A stretch of 64,000 bases of DNA from the NCBI RefSeq assembly GCF_002261225.1, contig NZ_NEVM01000001.1:1240001-1304000 (forward strand), read 5' to 3'. A program made the position numbers and the translations under genes. Below are positions 45,878 to 55,177 of the stretch, piece after piece (the first letter of the stretch is position 1; each line of letters opens with the position of its first letter). Under the pieces are notes generated by a model. The model saw only the letters and a program-made list of their open reading frames with translations, was not told the origin of the DNA and searched no databases. The stretch comes from Bordetella genomosp. 10 (GTDB lineage Bacteria > Pseudomonadota > Gammaproteobacteria > Burkholderiales > Burkholderiaceae_B).

Positions 45878-46684
45878 TCAGAAGGCGGGGATCAGCGAGC
45901 CCTTGTATTCCTTGTCGATGAAGTCCCGCACTTCGGGCGACTGGTAGGCCGCGACCAGCTTCCGGACCCAGGCTTGGTCCTTGTCCGCACGGCGCACCGC
46001 GATCAGGTTGGCGTAGGGGCCATCGGGCGCTTCGCGGCCGATGGCATCCCGCGCCGGCACCAGGCCGGCCTTCTCGGCGAAGTCGTTGTTGATCGACGCG
46101 GCCGTCAGGTCGTCGAGCGAGCGCGGCAGTTGAGCGGCGTCGAGTTGCACGATCTTGAGCTTGCGCGGGTTGGCGATGATGTCCGACGGCGTGGCGGTGT
46201 TGTTTTGCACCGCTTCGGGTTTGAGCGTGATGAGTTTGTAGGCCTGCAGCACCAGCAGGGCGCGGTTGCCGTTGGACGGGTCGTTCTGGATTCCCACCGA
46301 CGCGCCTTCGGGCAGGTCTTCCAGCTTCTTGATCTTGTGCGAATAGAAGCCCAGCGGCGCGGTCACCGTCAGGCCCACGGGCACGAGGTCGAAGCCGCGC
46401 GCCTTGATCTGGGCGTCGAGAAAGGGCTTGTGCTGAAAGGCGTTGGCGTCGAGGTCTCCCGCGGCCAGCGCGGCGTTGGGCAGTTGGTAGTCGTTGAAGA
46501 CGACGACGTCGATGTTCAGGCCTTCGCGCTGGGCCACGCGCTTGACGACCTGGAAGATCTGCTCGGCGGAGCCGACGGAAATGCCCACCTTGAGGGTGTT
46601 CTTGTCGGCGGCGATCGCCGTGGCGGAGGCGAGGGCCAGGGTCAGGCCCAGGGCGGGAGCGGCGCGGCGCAGCAGCTTGAACAT
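45878..46684 (-). CDS. MetQ/NlpA-family substrate-binding protein
   Basis: A 268-residue periplasmic binding protein with a cleavable signal ([17 protein letters not shown]) and no lipobox cysteine, so it is soluble rather than a lipoprotein. The mature part has the NlpA-family [10 protein letters not shown] start, [30 protein letters not shown] and [19 protein letters not shown] lies before the start. It is the first gene of the leftward organosulfur operon. Confidence 0.94.
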   Translation of the reverse strand: MFKLLRRAAPALGLTLALASATAIAADKNTLKVGISVGSAEQIFQVVKRVAQREGLNIDVVVFNDYQLPNAALAAGDLDANAFQHKPFLDAQIKARGFDLVPVGLTVTAPLGFYSHKIKKLEDLPEGASVGIQNDPSNGNRALLVLQAYKLITLKPEAVQNNTATPSDIIANPRKLKIVQLDAAQLPRSLDDLTAASINNDFAEKAGLVPARDAIGREAPDGPYANLIAVRRADKDQAWVRKLVAAYQSPEVRDFIDKEYKGSLIPAF

Positions 46685-46740
46685 GAAGCGGGTTTCCTTG
46701 GAACGTGGGGATGCCCGGGGATTCTGTCACCCGCTGGCAT

Positions 46741-46764
46741 ATGCCGAAAATACATAGTCGGCAT
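46741..46764. promoter_or_regulatory. Inverted repeat upstream of metQ-type gene
   Basis: ATGCCGA (46741-46747) and TCGGCAT (46758-46764) are perfect 7-bp arms, 10 bases apart. An overlapping 10-bp palindrome GGCATATGCC covers 46736-46745. The site is about 57 bases upstream of the metQ-type start and could bind a dimeric regulator. Confidence 0.45.
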
Positions 46765-46793
46765 GTCAATATGGCCAGGACAGGAACAGCCGG

Positions 46794-46805
46794 AAATAGC
46801 TATTT
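46794..46805. promoter_or_regulatory. Candidate shared operator, site A (perfect 12-bp palindrome)
   Basis: AAATAGCTATTT, fully symmetric, in the divergent region between the metQ operon and the 46950 monooxygenase. Similar sites are at 55105 and 61704. Confidence 0.5.
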
Positions 46806-46949
46806 GGCAGATCGTTATTGTTTGGGCCGGCCTTCAGCGGCGTTAGCATCGTTCGATTCCATCCGCGCCAGGAGCATCGTCATGAGGTCCGCCATTCCGT
46901 CCGCGCCCCGCGCGCCCGCTTTCATCATCCGTGCAGCGGGGGGGCATTG

Positions 46950-48275
46950 ATGGCCGCCCGCCAGTTGAAACTGGGCGCCTTCATGCGTCCAGTCAGCATA
47001 CACACCGGCGCGTGGCGCTATCCCGGCGCCACGCGAGACGCCAATTTCAACCTGCAGGCATTGAAGCGCTATGCGCAAGCGTTGGAGAAGGCGAAGTTCG
47101 ACGCCTTCTTCATGGCCGATCACCTCGCGGTGCTCAACATGCCGATCGACGCGCTGAAGCGCAGCCACACCGTCACGTCGTTCGAGCCTTTCACGCTGCT
47201 CTCCGCCCTCAGCCAGGCAACCGAGCACATCGGGTTGATCGCTACGGCCTCCACCACGTTCGATGAGCCCTTCCACGTGGCGCGCCGCTTCGCGTCGCTG
47301 GATCACCTGAGCGAGGGCAGGGCGGGATGGAATGTGGTGACCACGTCCAATCCCGACGCCGCGTTGAATTTCGGCCGTGAGGAGCATGTCGACCACGCGC
47401 GACGCTATGCCCGTGCGCGGGAGTTCTTCGACGTGGTCACCGGACTATGGGACAGTTGGGCGGACGACGCGTTCGTCCGTGATGCCGAGCAAGGCATCTA
47501 TTTCGATCCCGCGCGTCTGCATACCCTGGCGCACAAGGGCGAGCACTTTGCCGTCCGCGGGCCCTTGAATATCGCGCGGCCGGTGCAGGGCTGGCCGGTC
47601 ATCGTGCAGGCGGGCGCGTCCGAGCCCGGGCGGCAATTGGCGGCGGAGACGGCCGAGGCCGTCTTCACATCGGTGCCTGACCTGGCGGCCGGCCAGGCTT
47701 TCTATGCGGACGTGAAGGGCCGCATGGACCGTATCGGGCGCAATCGCGAGCATCTGAAGATATTGCCGGGCGCGCTGGTGGTTGTCGGCGAGACCCATGA
47801 GCAGGCCAGGGAAATACGCGCTCGCCTGGACGCGCTCGTTCACGATGCCAGCGCCATCGCGTCGCTGTCGGTCATGCTGGGCCACGACGTGTCGACCTTC
47901 GACCTGGACGGGCCGCTGCCTGACATTCCCGAGAGCAATGCCAGCAAGAGCGGCCGGCAGCGGGCCGTGGATCTGGCGCGCGCGGAAAACCTGACCGTGC
48001 GCCAGTTGGCGCACCGCATGGGCGGTTACGGCGGCTTGGCCTTCGTCGGCACGGTGACGACGATCGCCGACGAGATGCAGGAATGGCTGGAGGCCCATGG
48101 GTCCGATGGCTTTAACGTGATGTTTCCATGGTTGCCTGGCGGCCTGGATGCCTTCGTGCAGGGCGTCGTGCCCGAACTGCAGCGGCGCGGCATTTTCAGG
48201 CGGGAGTACGAAGGCAGGACATTGCGGGAGAACCTGGGGCTGCCGCGGCCGGAGAATCGCTTCTTTCGGCGTTGA
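46950..48275 (+). CDS. NtaA/SnaA/DszA-family FMN-dependent monooxygenase
   Basis: A 441-residue luciferase-family flavin monooxygenase starting at ATG 46950; the frame opens earlier without support. Typical stretches are KLGAFMRPVSIHTGAWRYP, FFMADHLAVL, EGRAGWNVVTTSNPDAALNFG and VQAGASEPGRQLAAETAEAVF. Family members oxidise nitrilotriacetate, dibenzothiophene sulfone and similar substrates with FMNH2 from a separate reductase. It is divergent from the metQ operon. The substrate is unknown. Confidence 0.92.
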   Translation: MAARQLKLGAFMRPVSIHTGAWRYPGATRDANFNLQALKRYAQALEKAKFDAFFMADHLAVLNMPIDALKRSHTVTSFEPFTLLSALSQATEHIGLIATASTTFDEPFHVARRFASLDHLSEGRAGWNVVTTSNPDAALNFGREEHVDHARRYARAREFFDVVTGLWDSWADDAFVRDAEQGIYFDPARLHTLAHKGEHFAVRGPLNIARPVQGWPVIVQAGASEPGRQLAAETAEAVFTSVPDLAAGQAFYADVKGRMDRIGRNREHLKILPGALVVVGETHEQAREIRARLDALVHDASAIASLSVMLGHDVSTFDLDGPLPDIPESNASKSGRQRAVDLARAENLTVRQLAHRMGGYGGLAFVGTVTTIADEMQEWLEAHGSDGFNVMFPWLPGGLDAFVQGVVPELQRRGIFRREYEGRTLRENLGLPRPENRFFRR

Positions 48276-48485
48276 GACGGTCCAGAGGGGGATGCCCCGC
48301 CTATCCCGGCCGCGGGCGGACCGGCTTCATCGCTCTCCGATCCCGCTGGTCCCGGCCCCTCCCGTCGCCGTTCCCGATTCCCGGCCGAGCATAAGAATCC
48401 AACTTTTAAGCCTTTTTCAATAAAACAATTCTGGTGCAAAGTTTCAACCTGTTCAGCGGAATTTTCCGTTTACTCAAGGTGAAAC

Positions 48486-49151
48486 ATGTCAATTGGCCAG
48501 AGAATCAGTACAAAATATGAACAAATAAGCGACACTTTGGTGTCCCTGGCACGGGACATTCCCGTGGCCGTCATCGGTGACGTCTCCAACCGCCTTTACT
48601 GCTTCCCGGGAGGATGGGCCAACTATTCGCACGTCGCGAAGCGCGTTGCCGGGCCGGCGTTGACCGTCCGCGTGCGGCCGGGGGACAACCTCTTCTTGCA
48701 TAAAGCGCTGGACATTGCCCGTCCTGGGGACATCGTCGTGTGCGACGCCGGCGGCGCGCTGGAGAATGCCATCCTGGGGGAAATGATGGGTCGCTACGCG
48801 GTATCCCGCGGCGTCGCCGCCATCGTCATCAACGGCGCCATTCGTGACGTGGCCGGCCTGGCTGAACTACCTATTCCCGTCTACGCACGCGGCGTCACGC
48901 CGAACGGTCCCTTCAAGAGTGGCCCGGGGGAGATCGGCTATCCGGTCTCCGTCGGCGGGGTTTCCATTGCCAGCGGCGATTTGCTCGTCGGCGACGAGGA
49001 CGGCCTGATCGCGCTGCCCCGGCTGGATGCGCCGGCCGTCATCGAGCGCGCGCAGGCACACGTTGCCGTGGAGGCGCGTTGGGCCGAACAGATCGCCGCG
49101 GGTACATGGCCGCGCGGTTGGGTCGACCAGGCCATTGCGGCGCTGAGTTGA
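48486..49151 (+). CDS. RraA-like / HMG-CHA aldolase-type protein
   Basis: A 221-residue RraA-fold protein. The segment GGALENAILGEMMGRYAVSRGVAAIVINGAIRDVAGLAELPIPVYARG holds the conserved Arg-Asp pair, and GDLLVGDEDGLIALP is the usual C-terminal signature. Proteins of this fold next to catabolic genes are mostly 4-hydroxy-4-methyl-2-oxoglutarate / oxaloacetate aldolases or decarboxylases rather than RNase E inhibitors. It is followed by a Bug protein gene after 3 bases. The 210 bases upstream are AT-rich. Confidence 0.88.
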   Translation: MSIGQRISTKYEQISDTLVSLARDIPVAVIGDVSNRLYCFPGGWANYSHVAKRVAGPALTVRVRPGDNLFLHKALDIARPGDIVVCDAGGALENAILGEMMGRYAVSRGVAAIVINGAIRDVAGLAELPIPVYARGVTPNGPFKSGPGEIGYPVSVGGVSIASGDLLVGDEDGLIALPRLDAPAVIERAQAHVAVEARWAEQIAAGTWPRGWVDQAIAALS

Positions 49152-49154
49152 ATC

Positions 49155-50150
49155 ATGAGTTTCCTGCTGAAGCCGCTGCGCGGCATAGGCGCCGCCGCGG
49201 CCATCGTTTGCGCCATGTCCTCTCTGGGCGCCGCCGCCCTGGCGGCGACGGACTATCCCACCCATCCGATTACGCTGATCGTTCCTCAATCGCCGGGCTC
49301 GGTGGCCGACATCATGGCGCGAGCCATCAGCGTGCCGATGGCGACCTATCTCAAGCAGCCCATCATCGTGGAGAATCGCGCGGGCGCCAGCGGCGTCATC
49401 GGCGCGCAACTGGCCGCGCGAGCCGCGCCGGATGGCTACACGCTCTTCGTCGGCTCCGTCAGTACGCATGGCCTGCTGTCAGGTACGCAGGCCAATCTGC
49501 CCTACGACCCGGTCAAGGACTTCCGCGGCGTTTCGCAGATCAACGATTCGCCGCTGGCCCTGGTCGTCAACCCCGCTTCGGGCATCAAGACGATGAAAGA
49601 CCTGGTGGAGCGCGCCCGCAAGGAGCCGGGCAAGCTGTCGTATGCGTCTGCGGGCAATGGCAGCGGCTCCCGATTCACGGTGGAACTGCTGCGCCTGCAG
49701 GAGCACCTGGATATGTTGCACGTGCCGTATCGCAGCCCGATGGAGGCGGTGCAGGCCGTCGTGGCGGGGCAGGCGACGCTCGCTTCGCCCTCGTTGCCCA
49801 GCGTGCCGGAGTTGATCAAGGCTGGCCGACTGCAGGCCCTCGCCGTCACCGTCCCCAAGCGTTCCCCGCTGCTGCCTGACGTCCCCACGACGGCGGAGGC
49901 GGGTTATCCCGGCGTCGTCTTTACCAGTTGGACCGGCATATTCGCGCCGGCCAACACGCCGGACGCCATCATCGATCGCTTGAACAACGCCGTTCGGGAG
50001 GCGCTCAAGGATCCCGCGGTGATCGAGCACATCAAAGCCACCGGCGCCACGCCCGTCAGCCAAAGTCCGAGCGAATTCGACGCGTTCGTCCGGTCCGAGG
50101 TAAAGAAATGGGTGGTCGCCGCGCAAGAGGCAGGCATCACGCCGCAGTAA
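49155..50150 (+). CDS. Bug-family (TctC-like) periplasmic substrate-binding protein
   Basis: A 331-residue protein with a signal peptide ending near AALAATD. Family features are DYPTHPITLIVPQSPGSVADIMARAIS, ENRAGASGVIGAQLAARAAPDGYTLFVG and the C-terminal SPSEFDAFVRSEVKKWV. Bug proteins bind carboxylates for tripartite transporters and are strongly expanded in Bordetella and relatives. No membrane partner lies next to it, as is usual for this family. It forms an apparent operon with the RraA-like gene. Confidence 0.96.
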   Translation: MSFLLKPLRGIGAAAAIVCAMSSLGAAALAATDYPTHPITLIVPQSPGSVADIMARAISVPMATYLKQPIIVENRAGASGVIGAQLAARAAPDGYTLFVGSVSTHGLLSGTQANLPYDPVKDFRGVSQINDSPLALVVNPASGIKTMKDLVERARKEPGKLSYASAGNGSGSRFTVELLRLQEHLDMLHVPYRSPMEAVQAVVAGQATLASPSLPSVPELIKAGRLQALAVTVPKRSPLLPDVPTTAEAGYPGVVFTSWTGIFAPANTPDAIIDRLNNAVREALKDPAVIEHIKATGATPVSQSPSEFDAFVRSEVKKWVVAAQEAGITPQ

Positions 50151-50264
50151 CGCCCGAGACTCGTCTAAAATCCGGCGTCCCCGATTTCAGCGATGCCGGG
50201 CGCGGGTCGGCTCCTCGCCGGCTGCCTCGTGCGCGCTGTCGTCCTTCATCGCAGACGTCCGATC

Positions 50265-50918
50265 ATGGCAAAGTCAGCACCAGAGGTTTACGCACTCATC
50301 CGGCGGCGCATCATATTGGGCGAGTTCTCGCCCGGCACGCAACTCAAGGAAGCCGGGCTGGCGGACCAACTCGACGTCAGCCGCACGCCGGTGCGCGCCG
50401 CGCTCAAAACGCTGGCGAACGACGGGCTGGTGACGATCGAGCCGAATCGCGGCGCGTTCGTCGCCGCGTGGACCGAGCACGATGACGACGAAGTCTTCGA
50501 CCTGCGCATCCTTGTGGAGTCCCATGCCGCGGCATTGGCGGCCAAGCGCCGCCAGCCCGAGCACCTGGCGACGCTGCATCGCTTGAATGCGGAACTGGCC
50601 GCCGCCATCGCGGACAAGCCCGATGATTTCCTGGAGCGCATCCAATCCATCAACCGGCAGTTCCACCGTGTCATCCTGCAGGCTTCCATGTCGCCGCGCT
50701 TGATGTCGTTCGCCGAGACCTTGCTGACGGCGCATCGCGTATTCGGCGCCTTCTATCACTACACCGACGGGCAGTTGAAAAACAGCCTGCAGGATCACCT
50801 CAACATCACCAGCGCAATAGATCGTGGCAACGCGCGTCTCGCCCGCGCACTGCTGGACGCGCACATTCGCGAAACGTGGGAAAGGTTGCAGGCCAAGCGC
50901 GGCAAGGGAGCTTCCTGA
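50265..50918 (+). CDS. GntR-family regulator with FCD domain
   Basis: A 217-residue regulator starting at ATG 50265. The N-terminal winged helix (LIRRRIILGEFSPGTQLKEAGLADQLDVSRTPVRAALKTLANDGLV) is a classical GntR motif; the C-terminal all-helical FCD domain (from about residue 80) binds a small carboxylate, often with a metal held by His residues. It lies 114 bases after the Bug gene on the same strand and probably controls the RraA-Bug unit. Confidence 0.94.
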   Translation: MAKSAPEVYALIRRRIILGEFSPGTQLKEAGLADQLDVSRTPVRAALKTLANDGLVTIEPNRGAFVAAWTEHDDDEVFDLRILVESHAAALAAKRRQPEHLATLHRLNAELAAAIADKPDDFLERIQSINRQFHRVILQASMSPRLMSFAETLLTAHRVFGAFYHYTDGQLKNSLQDHLNITSAIDRGNARLARALLDAHIRETWERLQAKRGKGAS

Positions 50919-50985
50919 TCCTGTACGGTTGCGCGCCGATGGCCCCAGGCGCCCGGGCATACGGACGGCGGGGGCCGATCCGAAT

Positions 50986-52218
50986 TCAGCGAAGCACGTA
51001 AGGCCTGCTGCCGGGACGTTGCGAACCGTCGTCGACGGCGCGGTCGTTGACCAGCGGCCGCAACCGGACATGGTCGATGCGGTTCTGCGCGGTGACGATG
51101 TCGTTGTAGCGGCCGTCCACGTAGGGCGCTATATCGATCTTGCGCGAAAGCGCGCCTGTTTCCACCAGGCCGTCGGAGATCTCCTGGAAGATCCGCGTCA
51201 GCCGGCTGTCGATCGGGTAATAAGCGCCCAGGCCTTCCTCGTCCAGCAACAGCTTGCCCTGGGCCGTTGTCAAGCCTTGCAGCTTGACGTAGCTGGCCTG
51301 TATCCAGGCCTCGGGGTGGGCCGCCTGCCAGTTGTAGATCGCGACCGCCCTGCGCACGAAGTCGGCGATCGCCGCCGCCTTGGCGGGGTCCTGCAAGGCG
51401 GAACGTCGCGCGACGATAGGGTTCAGGCCCCAGTTGTGGCCGGCGCCGTTGGCGAGGATAGGCGGCGAGCCCAGTCTGAAGTATTGATGTCCCAGGACGA
51501 TGGCGGCATCCACCGCGCGCGATGAAAATGTCGGCGCGACCTCCGAGCCCGGCACCTGCACGCCCTTGACGTCCTTGCGCAGGTCCAGCCCATGTCTATG
51601 CAGGATGCCCGCCAGGATCATGTGCCGGCCCGTGCCGGCGGGGTACGCGACCTTCCTGTTGCGCAGGTCCTCGACCTTCTGGATGCCGCTGCCGGGCTGG
51701 ACGACAAGGTAGGTATTGGCGGGACTGCCGGGGTTGGCGGTGATGGCGATCGCCACCAGATCCTGGACGCCCGCGCCCACCGCGATGGGAATGGGAGCCT
51801 CGCCGATGTAGCCCACATCGACGGCGCCCGCCACCAGGGCTTCCAGCACCGCCGGACCGCCGTTGAATGTGGCGAAGCTCACCTGGTAAGGCGCATCCTT
51901 GCCCAGGCCCGACAGATGCCAGGCGGCGGAGGCCTCCCCGGATTGTTCGGCCACGACCAGGCGCGTGCCCTTGGGGACCGCGGCGGCGAGGCGTCGCGCG
52001 AGGGTGGCGTCATCGGCGGAAGCGGTCTCTTGCTGCGCGCCGCCGGCGGCTGCGGAGACGCCCTGGGCTTGCGCCATGACGCAAGCCCAGGCCAGGCAGC
52101 CGGCGATCAGCGCCCGGGCCCACCGGCGTGGCGCACGCCGGCCATTGGTCGCCCACCCTCGGATACGTTTGTCGTGGACGCGCGCAGGGCGCGGCATGGC
52201 TGCGGTTTCGCCGTACAT
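50986..52218 (-). CDS. SsuA/TauA-like ABC transporter substrate-binding protein
   Basis: A 410-residue periplasmic binding protein. ATG 52218 is supported by AGGAG 8 bases upstream. A long basic N-region (about 30 residues) precedes the signal core (ALIAGCLAWACVMAQA). The mature part has ALVAGAVDVGYIGEAP and LVAIAITANPGSPANTYLVV, typical of sulfonate- or taurine-type proteins. It is longer than E. coli SsuA or TauA (about 320 residues). It ends the leftward tauD-ssuC-ssuB operon. Confidence 0.9.
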   Translation of the reverse strand: MYGETAAMPRPARVHDKRIRGWATNGRRAPRRWARALIAGCLAWACVMAQAQGVSAAAGGAQQETASADDATLARRLAAAVPKGTRLVVAEQSGEASAAWHLSGLGKDAPYQVSFATFNGGPAVLEALVAGAVDVGYIGEAPIPIAVGAGVQDLVAIAITANPGSPANTYLVVQPGSGIQKVEDLRNRKVAYPAGTGRHMILAGILHRHGLDLRKDVKGVQVPGSEVAPTFSSRAVDAAIVLGHQYFRLGSPPILANGAGHNWGLNPIVARRSALQDPAKAAAIADFVRRAVAIYNWQAAHPEAWIQASYVKLQGLTTAQGKLLLDEEGLGAYYPIDSRLTRIFQEISDGLVETGALSRKIDIAPYVDGRYNDIVTAQNRIDHVRLRPLVNDRAVDDGSQRPGSRPYVLR

Positions 52219-52263
52219 GGCAATACTCCTGGTGTCATCGGAAAAAATACTCGGGCGGCGTCG

Positions 52264-53019
52264 CTAGTCCGGTTCGACGCCCAGTTCGCGCAGCAGGTGC
52301 GCCCGCAGCGGGCCGAATCCCGGCGCCGCGTGACGCTGCTGCGGCGGAAGGTCCACGGGCATGTCCACCGCAATGCGGCCCTCGCGCAGCACCAGGATTC
52401 GGCCGGCCAGTTGGATCGCCTCGTCCACGTCGTGGGTGACCAGCAGGACCGCCGGGCGATGCCGCGCGTAGAGGTCGCGCAGCAGGCCGTGCATGCGCAG
52501 CCGGGTAAGCGCGTCGAGCGCGCCGAAGGGCTCGTCCAGCAACAGCAGTTGCGGTTCGCGCACCAGCGCCCGTGCCAGGGCCACGCGTTGCGCCTCGCCG
52601 CCGGACAGCGTGCGGGGCCATGCCCCCAGGCGGTGCGACAGGCCGACCTCCTCCAGCGCCGACAACGCCAGGGCGCGGTTGCGCGCGGTGCGCGGCAGGC
52701 CCATCAACACGTTGCGCAGCACGCGCTGCCAGGGAAAGAGGCGGGCATCCTGGAAGACGATCGCGCGCTGCCGCGGCACGAGCACTTCACCGGACACGTC
52801 GCCGTCCAGCGCAGCCAGGACGCGTAGCAAGGTGCTCTTGCCCGAGCCGCTGCGCCCGAGCAGCGCGACGAACTCGCCCGCTGCGATCTCCAGGCCGAGA
52901 TCCTGGAGCACACCGTGCTCGCCGAAGGTCCTGCCCAGGTGTTTCAGGACGACGGCCGGCGTGCCGGTGGTCGTGCCGGAGCGCAGGGCATGCCGCGGAA
53001 TGTCCGGGTCAACGGCCAT
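52264..53019 (-). CDS. ssuB: SsuB/TauB-type ABC transporter ATPase
   Basis: A 251-residue ATPase. ATG 53019 is chosen; it overlaps the permease 3' end by 11 bases. It has Walker A GRSGSGKSTLL, signature LSGGEAQRVALARALV and Walker B LLLDEPFGALD. It resembles SsuB in length and sequence. It powers uptake of an aliphatic sulfonate with the permease just upstream. Confidence 0.94.
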   Translation of the reverse strand: MAVDPDIPRHALRSGTTTGTPAVVLKHLGRTFGEHGVLQDLGLEIAAGEFVALLGRSGSGKSTLLRVLAALDGDVSGEVLVPRQRAIVFQDARLFPWQRVLRNVLMGLPRTARNRALALSALEEVGLSHRLGAWPRTLSGGEAQRVALARALVREPQLLLLDEPFGALDALTRLRMHGLLRDLYARHRPAVLLVTHDVDEAIQLAGRILVLREGRIAVDMPVDLPPQQRHAAPGFGPLRAHLLRELGVEPD

Positions 53020-53956
53020 CGTAGGTTCGCCGCCAGACGAGCAGGCGCGCCTCCAGGAAACGGACCGCGGCCAGCGACAGCAGGCCAAGCAGCGCATAGA
53101 CGGCGAGCAGCACGAAGATCACGTCGACGCGAAAGTATTCGCGCGCGTCGCTCATCATGCGGCCCAGGCCCACCGGCGCATTGATGGTCTCCGCGAAGAT
53201 GAGTGACAGCCATGCGCCGGTCAGGGCAAGCCTGAGTCCCACGAGGAAGCCGGGCAATGCTCCGGGAAGTATGACGGCGCCGACGAGTTCGCGGCGCCCC
53301 ACGCCCAGGCAACGCGCCGCCTCGATCAGCGAGGCATCGACGTTGCGTATGGCGCTGTAGGTATTGATATAGATGCACACGGCCACGTGCAGGGTGATGA
53401 GCAGCACCTTGGAAAGGTCGTCGATGCCGAACCATGCGATCAGTATGGGCAGCAGCGCGAAGTTGGGCACCGCGCGCAGGATCTCCATGTTGGTGTCCAC
53501 GATGTTTTCGCCGGCGCGCGACAGGCCGCCCAGCAGCGCCGCGCCCAGTCCCACCGCCAGTCCCAGCGCGAGTCCCTTGGCCACCAGGGTGAGCGATGCC
53601 AGCAAATTGGTGGCCAAGACGCCGCTGGTCGCCAGGTCCAGCGCGGTGCGCAAGACCGTGACGGGCGCCGGCGTATTGCGCGGGTCGAAGACGTCCAGGG
53701 ACGATAGCGCCTGCCAGGCCGCGATCAGAAGCAGCGGGCCCGCCAGGCGCTGCAACGCGCGCGGGATGCGATCCGACGCGGTAGTCCTTGGCGCCTGGGT
53801 CCGCGGGTCCACCACGGCGATGCCGGCGGGCGGCCGGACGAATGCCGCGGGCGCTGGTGGCGTCGCGTCCGATGTGGCGATCGGCGGCCCATGGGCGGAC
53901 GCCGCGCCGGCATCCTGGGCGGCATGCGCACGCGCGACGGCGAGGGTTCGCGGCAC
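53009..53956 (-). CDS. ssuC: SsuC/TauC-type ABC transporter permease
   Basis: A 315-residue permease with six hydrophobic helices and the EAA-type loop (IEAARCLGVGRRELVGAVILPGALPGFLVGLRLALTGAW). The first 70 residues are a Pro/Ala-rich hydrophilic extension that is not part of the usual fold; the start may be further inside. It stands 2 bases after tauD. Confidence 0.93.
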   Translation of the reverse strand: MPRTLAVARAHAAQDAGAASAHGPPIATSDATPPAPAAFVRPPAGIAVVDPRTQAPRTTASDRIPRALQRLAGPLLLIAAWQALSSLDVFDPRNTPAPVTVLRTALDLATSGVLATNLLASLTLVAKGLALGLAVGLGAALLGGLSRAGENIVDTNMEILRAVPNFALLPILIAWFGIDDLSKVLLITLHVAVCIYINTYSAIRNVDASLIEAARCLGVGRRELVGAVILPGALPGFLVGLRLALTGAWLSLIFAETINAPVGLGRMMSDAREYFRVDVIFVLLAVYALLGLLSLAAVRFLEARLLVWRRTYDGR

Positions 53957-53958
53957 GA

Positions 53959-54894
53959 TCAGGCCGCCAGGAAAGGGTCGCCCGAGATCGATTCGGACGG
54001 CTTGCCGTCAACGCCTACGGGAACATCGCCAACCAGGGTGATGCGGTGGAGCACGCGCTCGAAGTTCAGGTGCTCGAAATCGCGGGGCGCCAGATGCAGG
54101 ACCGCACGATTGTCCCAGAACGCCACGCTGCCGGGCTTCCAGCGGAAGCGGTCGGTATATTCCGGTTGCTGGATCTGGTCGAACAACAGGTCGAGAAGAT
54201 AACGGCTCTCGCGCGGCGACACGCCGACGATGTGCTTGGTGAAACTGGGGTTGACGTAGATTACGCGTTCACCCGTCTCGGGATGCACGCGCACCACAGG
54301 ATGAATGGAGGCCAAGGGTCTATTGCGCACCCACTCGCCGATGCGTTCGTCGCTGCGTTCCGCGTTGTAGTTGGCGCCGAAACGGTGTTCGGCGCGCAGG
54401 CCGTCGATCAGGCGCCGTATCGGCTCGGACAGCCCCTGGTAGGCGGCCGCCACATTGGTGAACTGCGTGTCGCCGCTATAGGCCGGCACGACTTCGGCGC
54501 GCAGGATGGAATACGCGGGCGGATTGATCAGCGGGGTCACGTCCGCGTGCCAGGCCGGGCCGTTGGCGCTGAGCTTGCGCGTGTAGCTCTTGCCGTAGCG
54601 CTGGGTATAGGCTTGCGGCGAGACCGTGTGGATTTCGGGATGGCCCTTGGGCGCGGCGTCCCCTTCGTAGGGATGGCCCGGGGTCACGTCGCCGAACTGC
54701 TTGCCGAAGGCAATCTGCTGCGCGTGGGTGAGGAACTGGTCGCGGAAGTAGACCACCTTCCACTTATGCAGGGCCTGGCGGATGGCTTCGATATGTTCCG
54801 CGGGAAGCGGGTGGCGCAGGTCCACGCCGGAGATCTCCGCCCCGGTCCAACCGGATTGGGGCAGCACTTCGATACGGTTCAGTACGGCGCTCAT
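53959..54894 (-). CDS. tauD: TauD-family Fe(II)/2-oxoglutarate dioxygenase
   Basis: A 311-residue dioxygenase starting at ATG 54894. The iron ligands are His116 and Asp118 (WHADVTP) and His267 (VLHLAP); Arg284 (VLHRITLVGD) should bind 2-oxoglutarate. The WKVVYFRDQ and FGDVTPGHP segments are TauD-like. It releases sulfite from taurine or an alkyl sulfonate or sulfate. It is the first gene of the leftward operon with an SsuCB-type importer. The name follows the family; the natural substrate may be a different sulfur compound. Confidence 0.92.
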   Translation of the reverse strand: MSAVLNRIEVLPQSGWTGAEISGVDLRHPLPAEHIEAIRQALHKWKVVYFRDQFLTHAQQIAFGKQFGDVTPGHPYEGDAAPKGHPEIHTVSPQAYTQRYGKSYTRKLSANGPAWHADVTPLINPPAYSILRAEVVPAYSGDTQFTNVAAAYQGLSEPIRRLIDGLRAEHRFGANYNAERSDERIGEWVRNRPLASIHPVVRVHPETGERVIYVNPSFTKHIVGVSPRESRYLLDLLFDQIQQPEYTDRFRWKPGSVAFWDNRAVLHLAPRDFEHLNFERVLHRITLVGDVPVGVDGKPSESISGDPFLAA

Positions 54895-55177
54895 GTCTGG
54901 CCTCGCAGTCACGTGGAAAACGTGAATCATGCGTGGCCCGCACGCGGCCGCCCAACGAAATCATCCCTATTTGCTAATCCGGCATATGCGCATGATTTCT
55001 TCCCATGCCGAGCGCGCCGCATTCCTGGCCCGCCGGCGCTGCGGGACGCGGCCATCCGGCGGGCCGTGCCGATACTGCGCTCAGGGGGTCGATATATTTA
55101 TGGAAAATCGGTATTTGTGGATAGTGAGACGGAGCACCAGAATATCGGCCTTCAATTTTCAAGCGGATGGTGCAGGC
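54895..55177. other. Divergent regulatory region, tauD / livK-like
   Basis: About 283 bases between outward-reading operons. It contains GGCATATG (54981-54988), also found upstream of the metQ-type gene, and candidate operator B at 55105-55116. The right half (55090-55160) is AT-rich. Confidence 0.5.
55105..55116. promoter_or_regulatory. Candidate shared operator, site B
   Basis: AAATCGGTATTT, a near-palindrome ending 61 bases before the start of the binding-protein gene at 55178. It matches sites at 46794 and 61704 in the pattern AAAT(A/C)G(G/C)(C/T)ATTT. Confidence 0.5.

Noticed and set aside
50941..50976. GGCCCC / GGGGCC hairpin between the GntR gene and the SsuA-like gene
   Set aside because: The arms are only 6 bp with a 24-base loop and no T tract; not convincing as a terminator.
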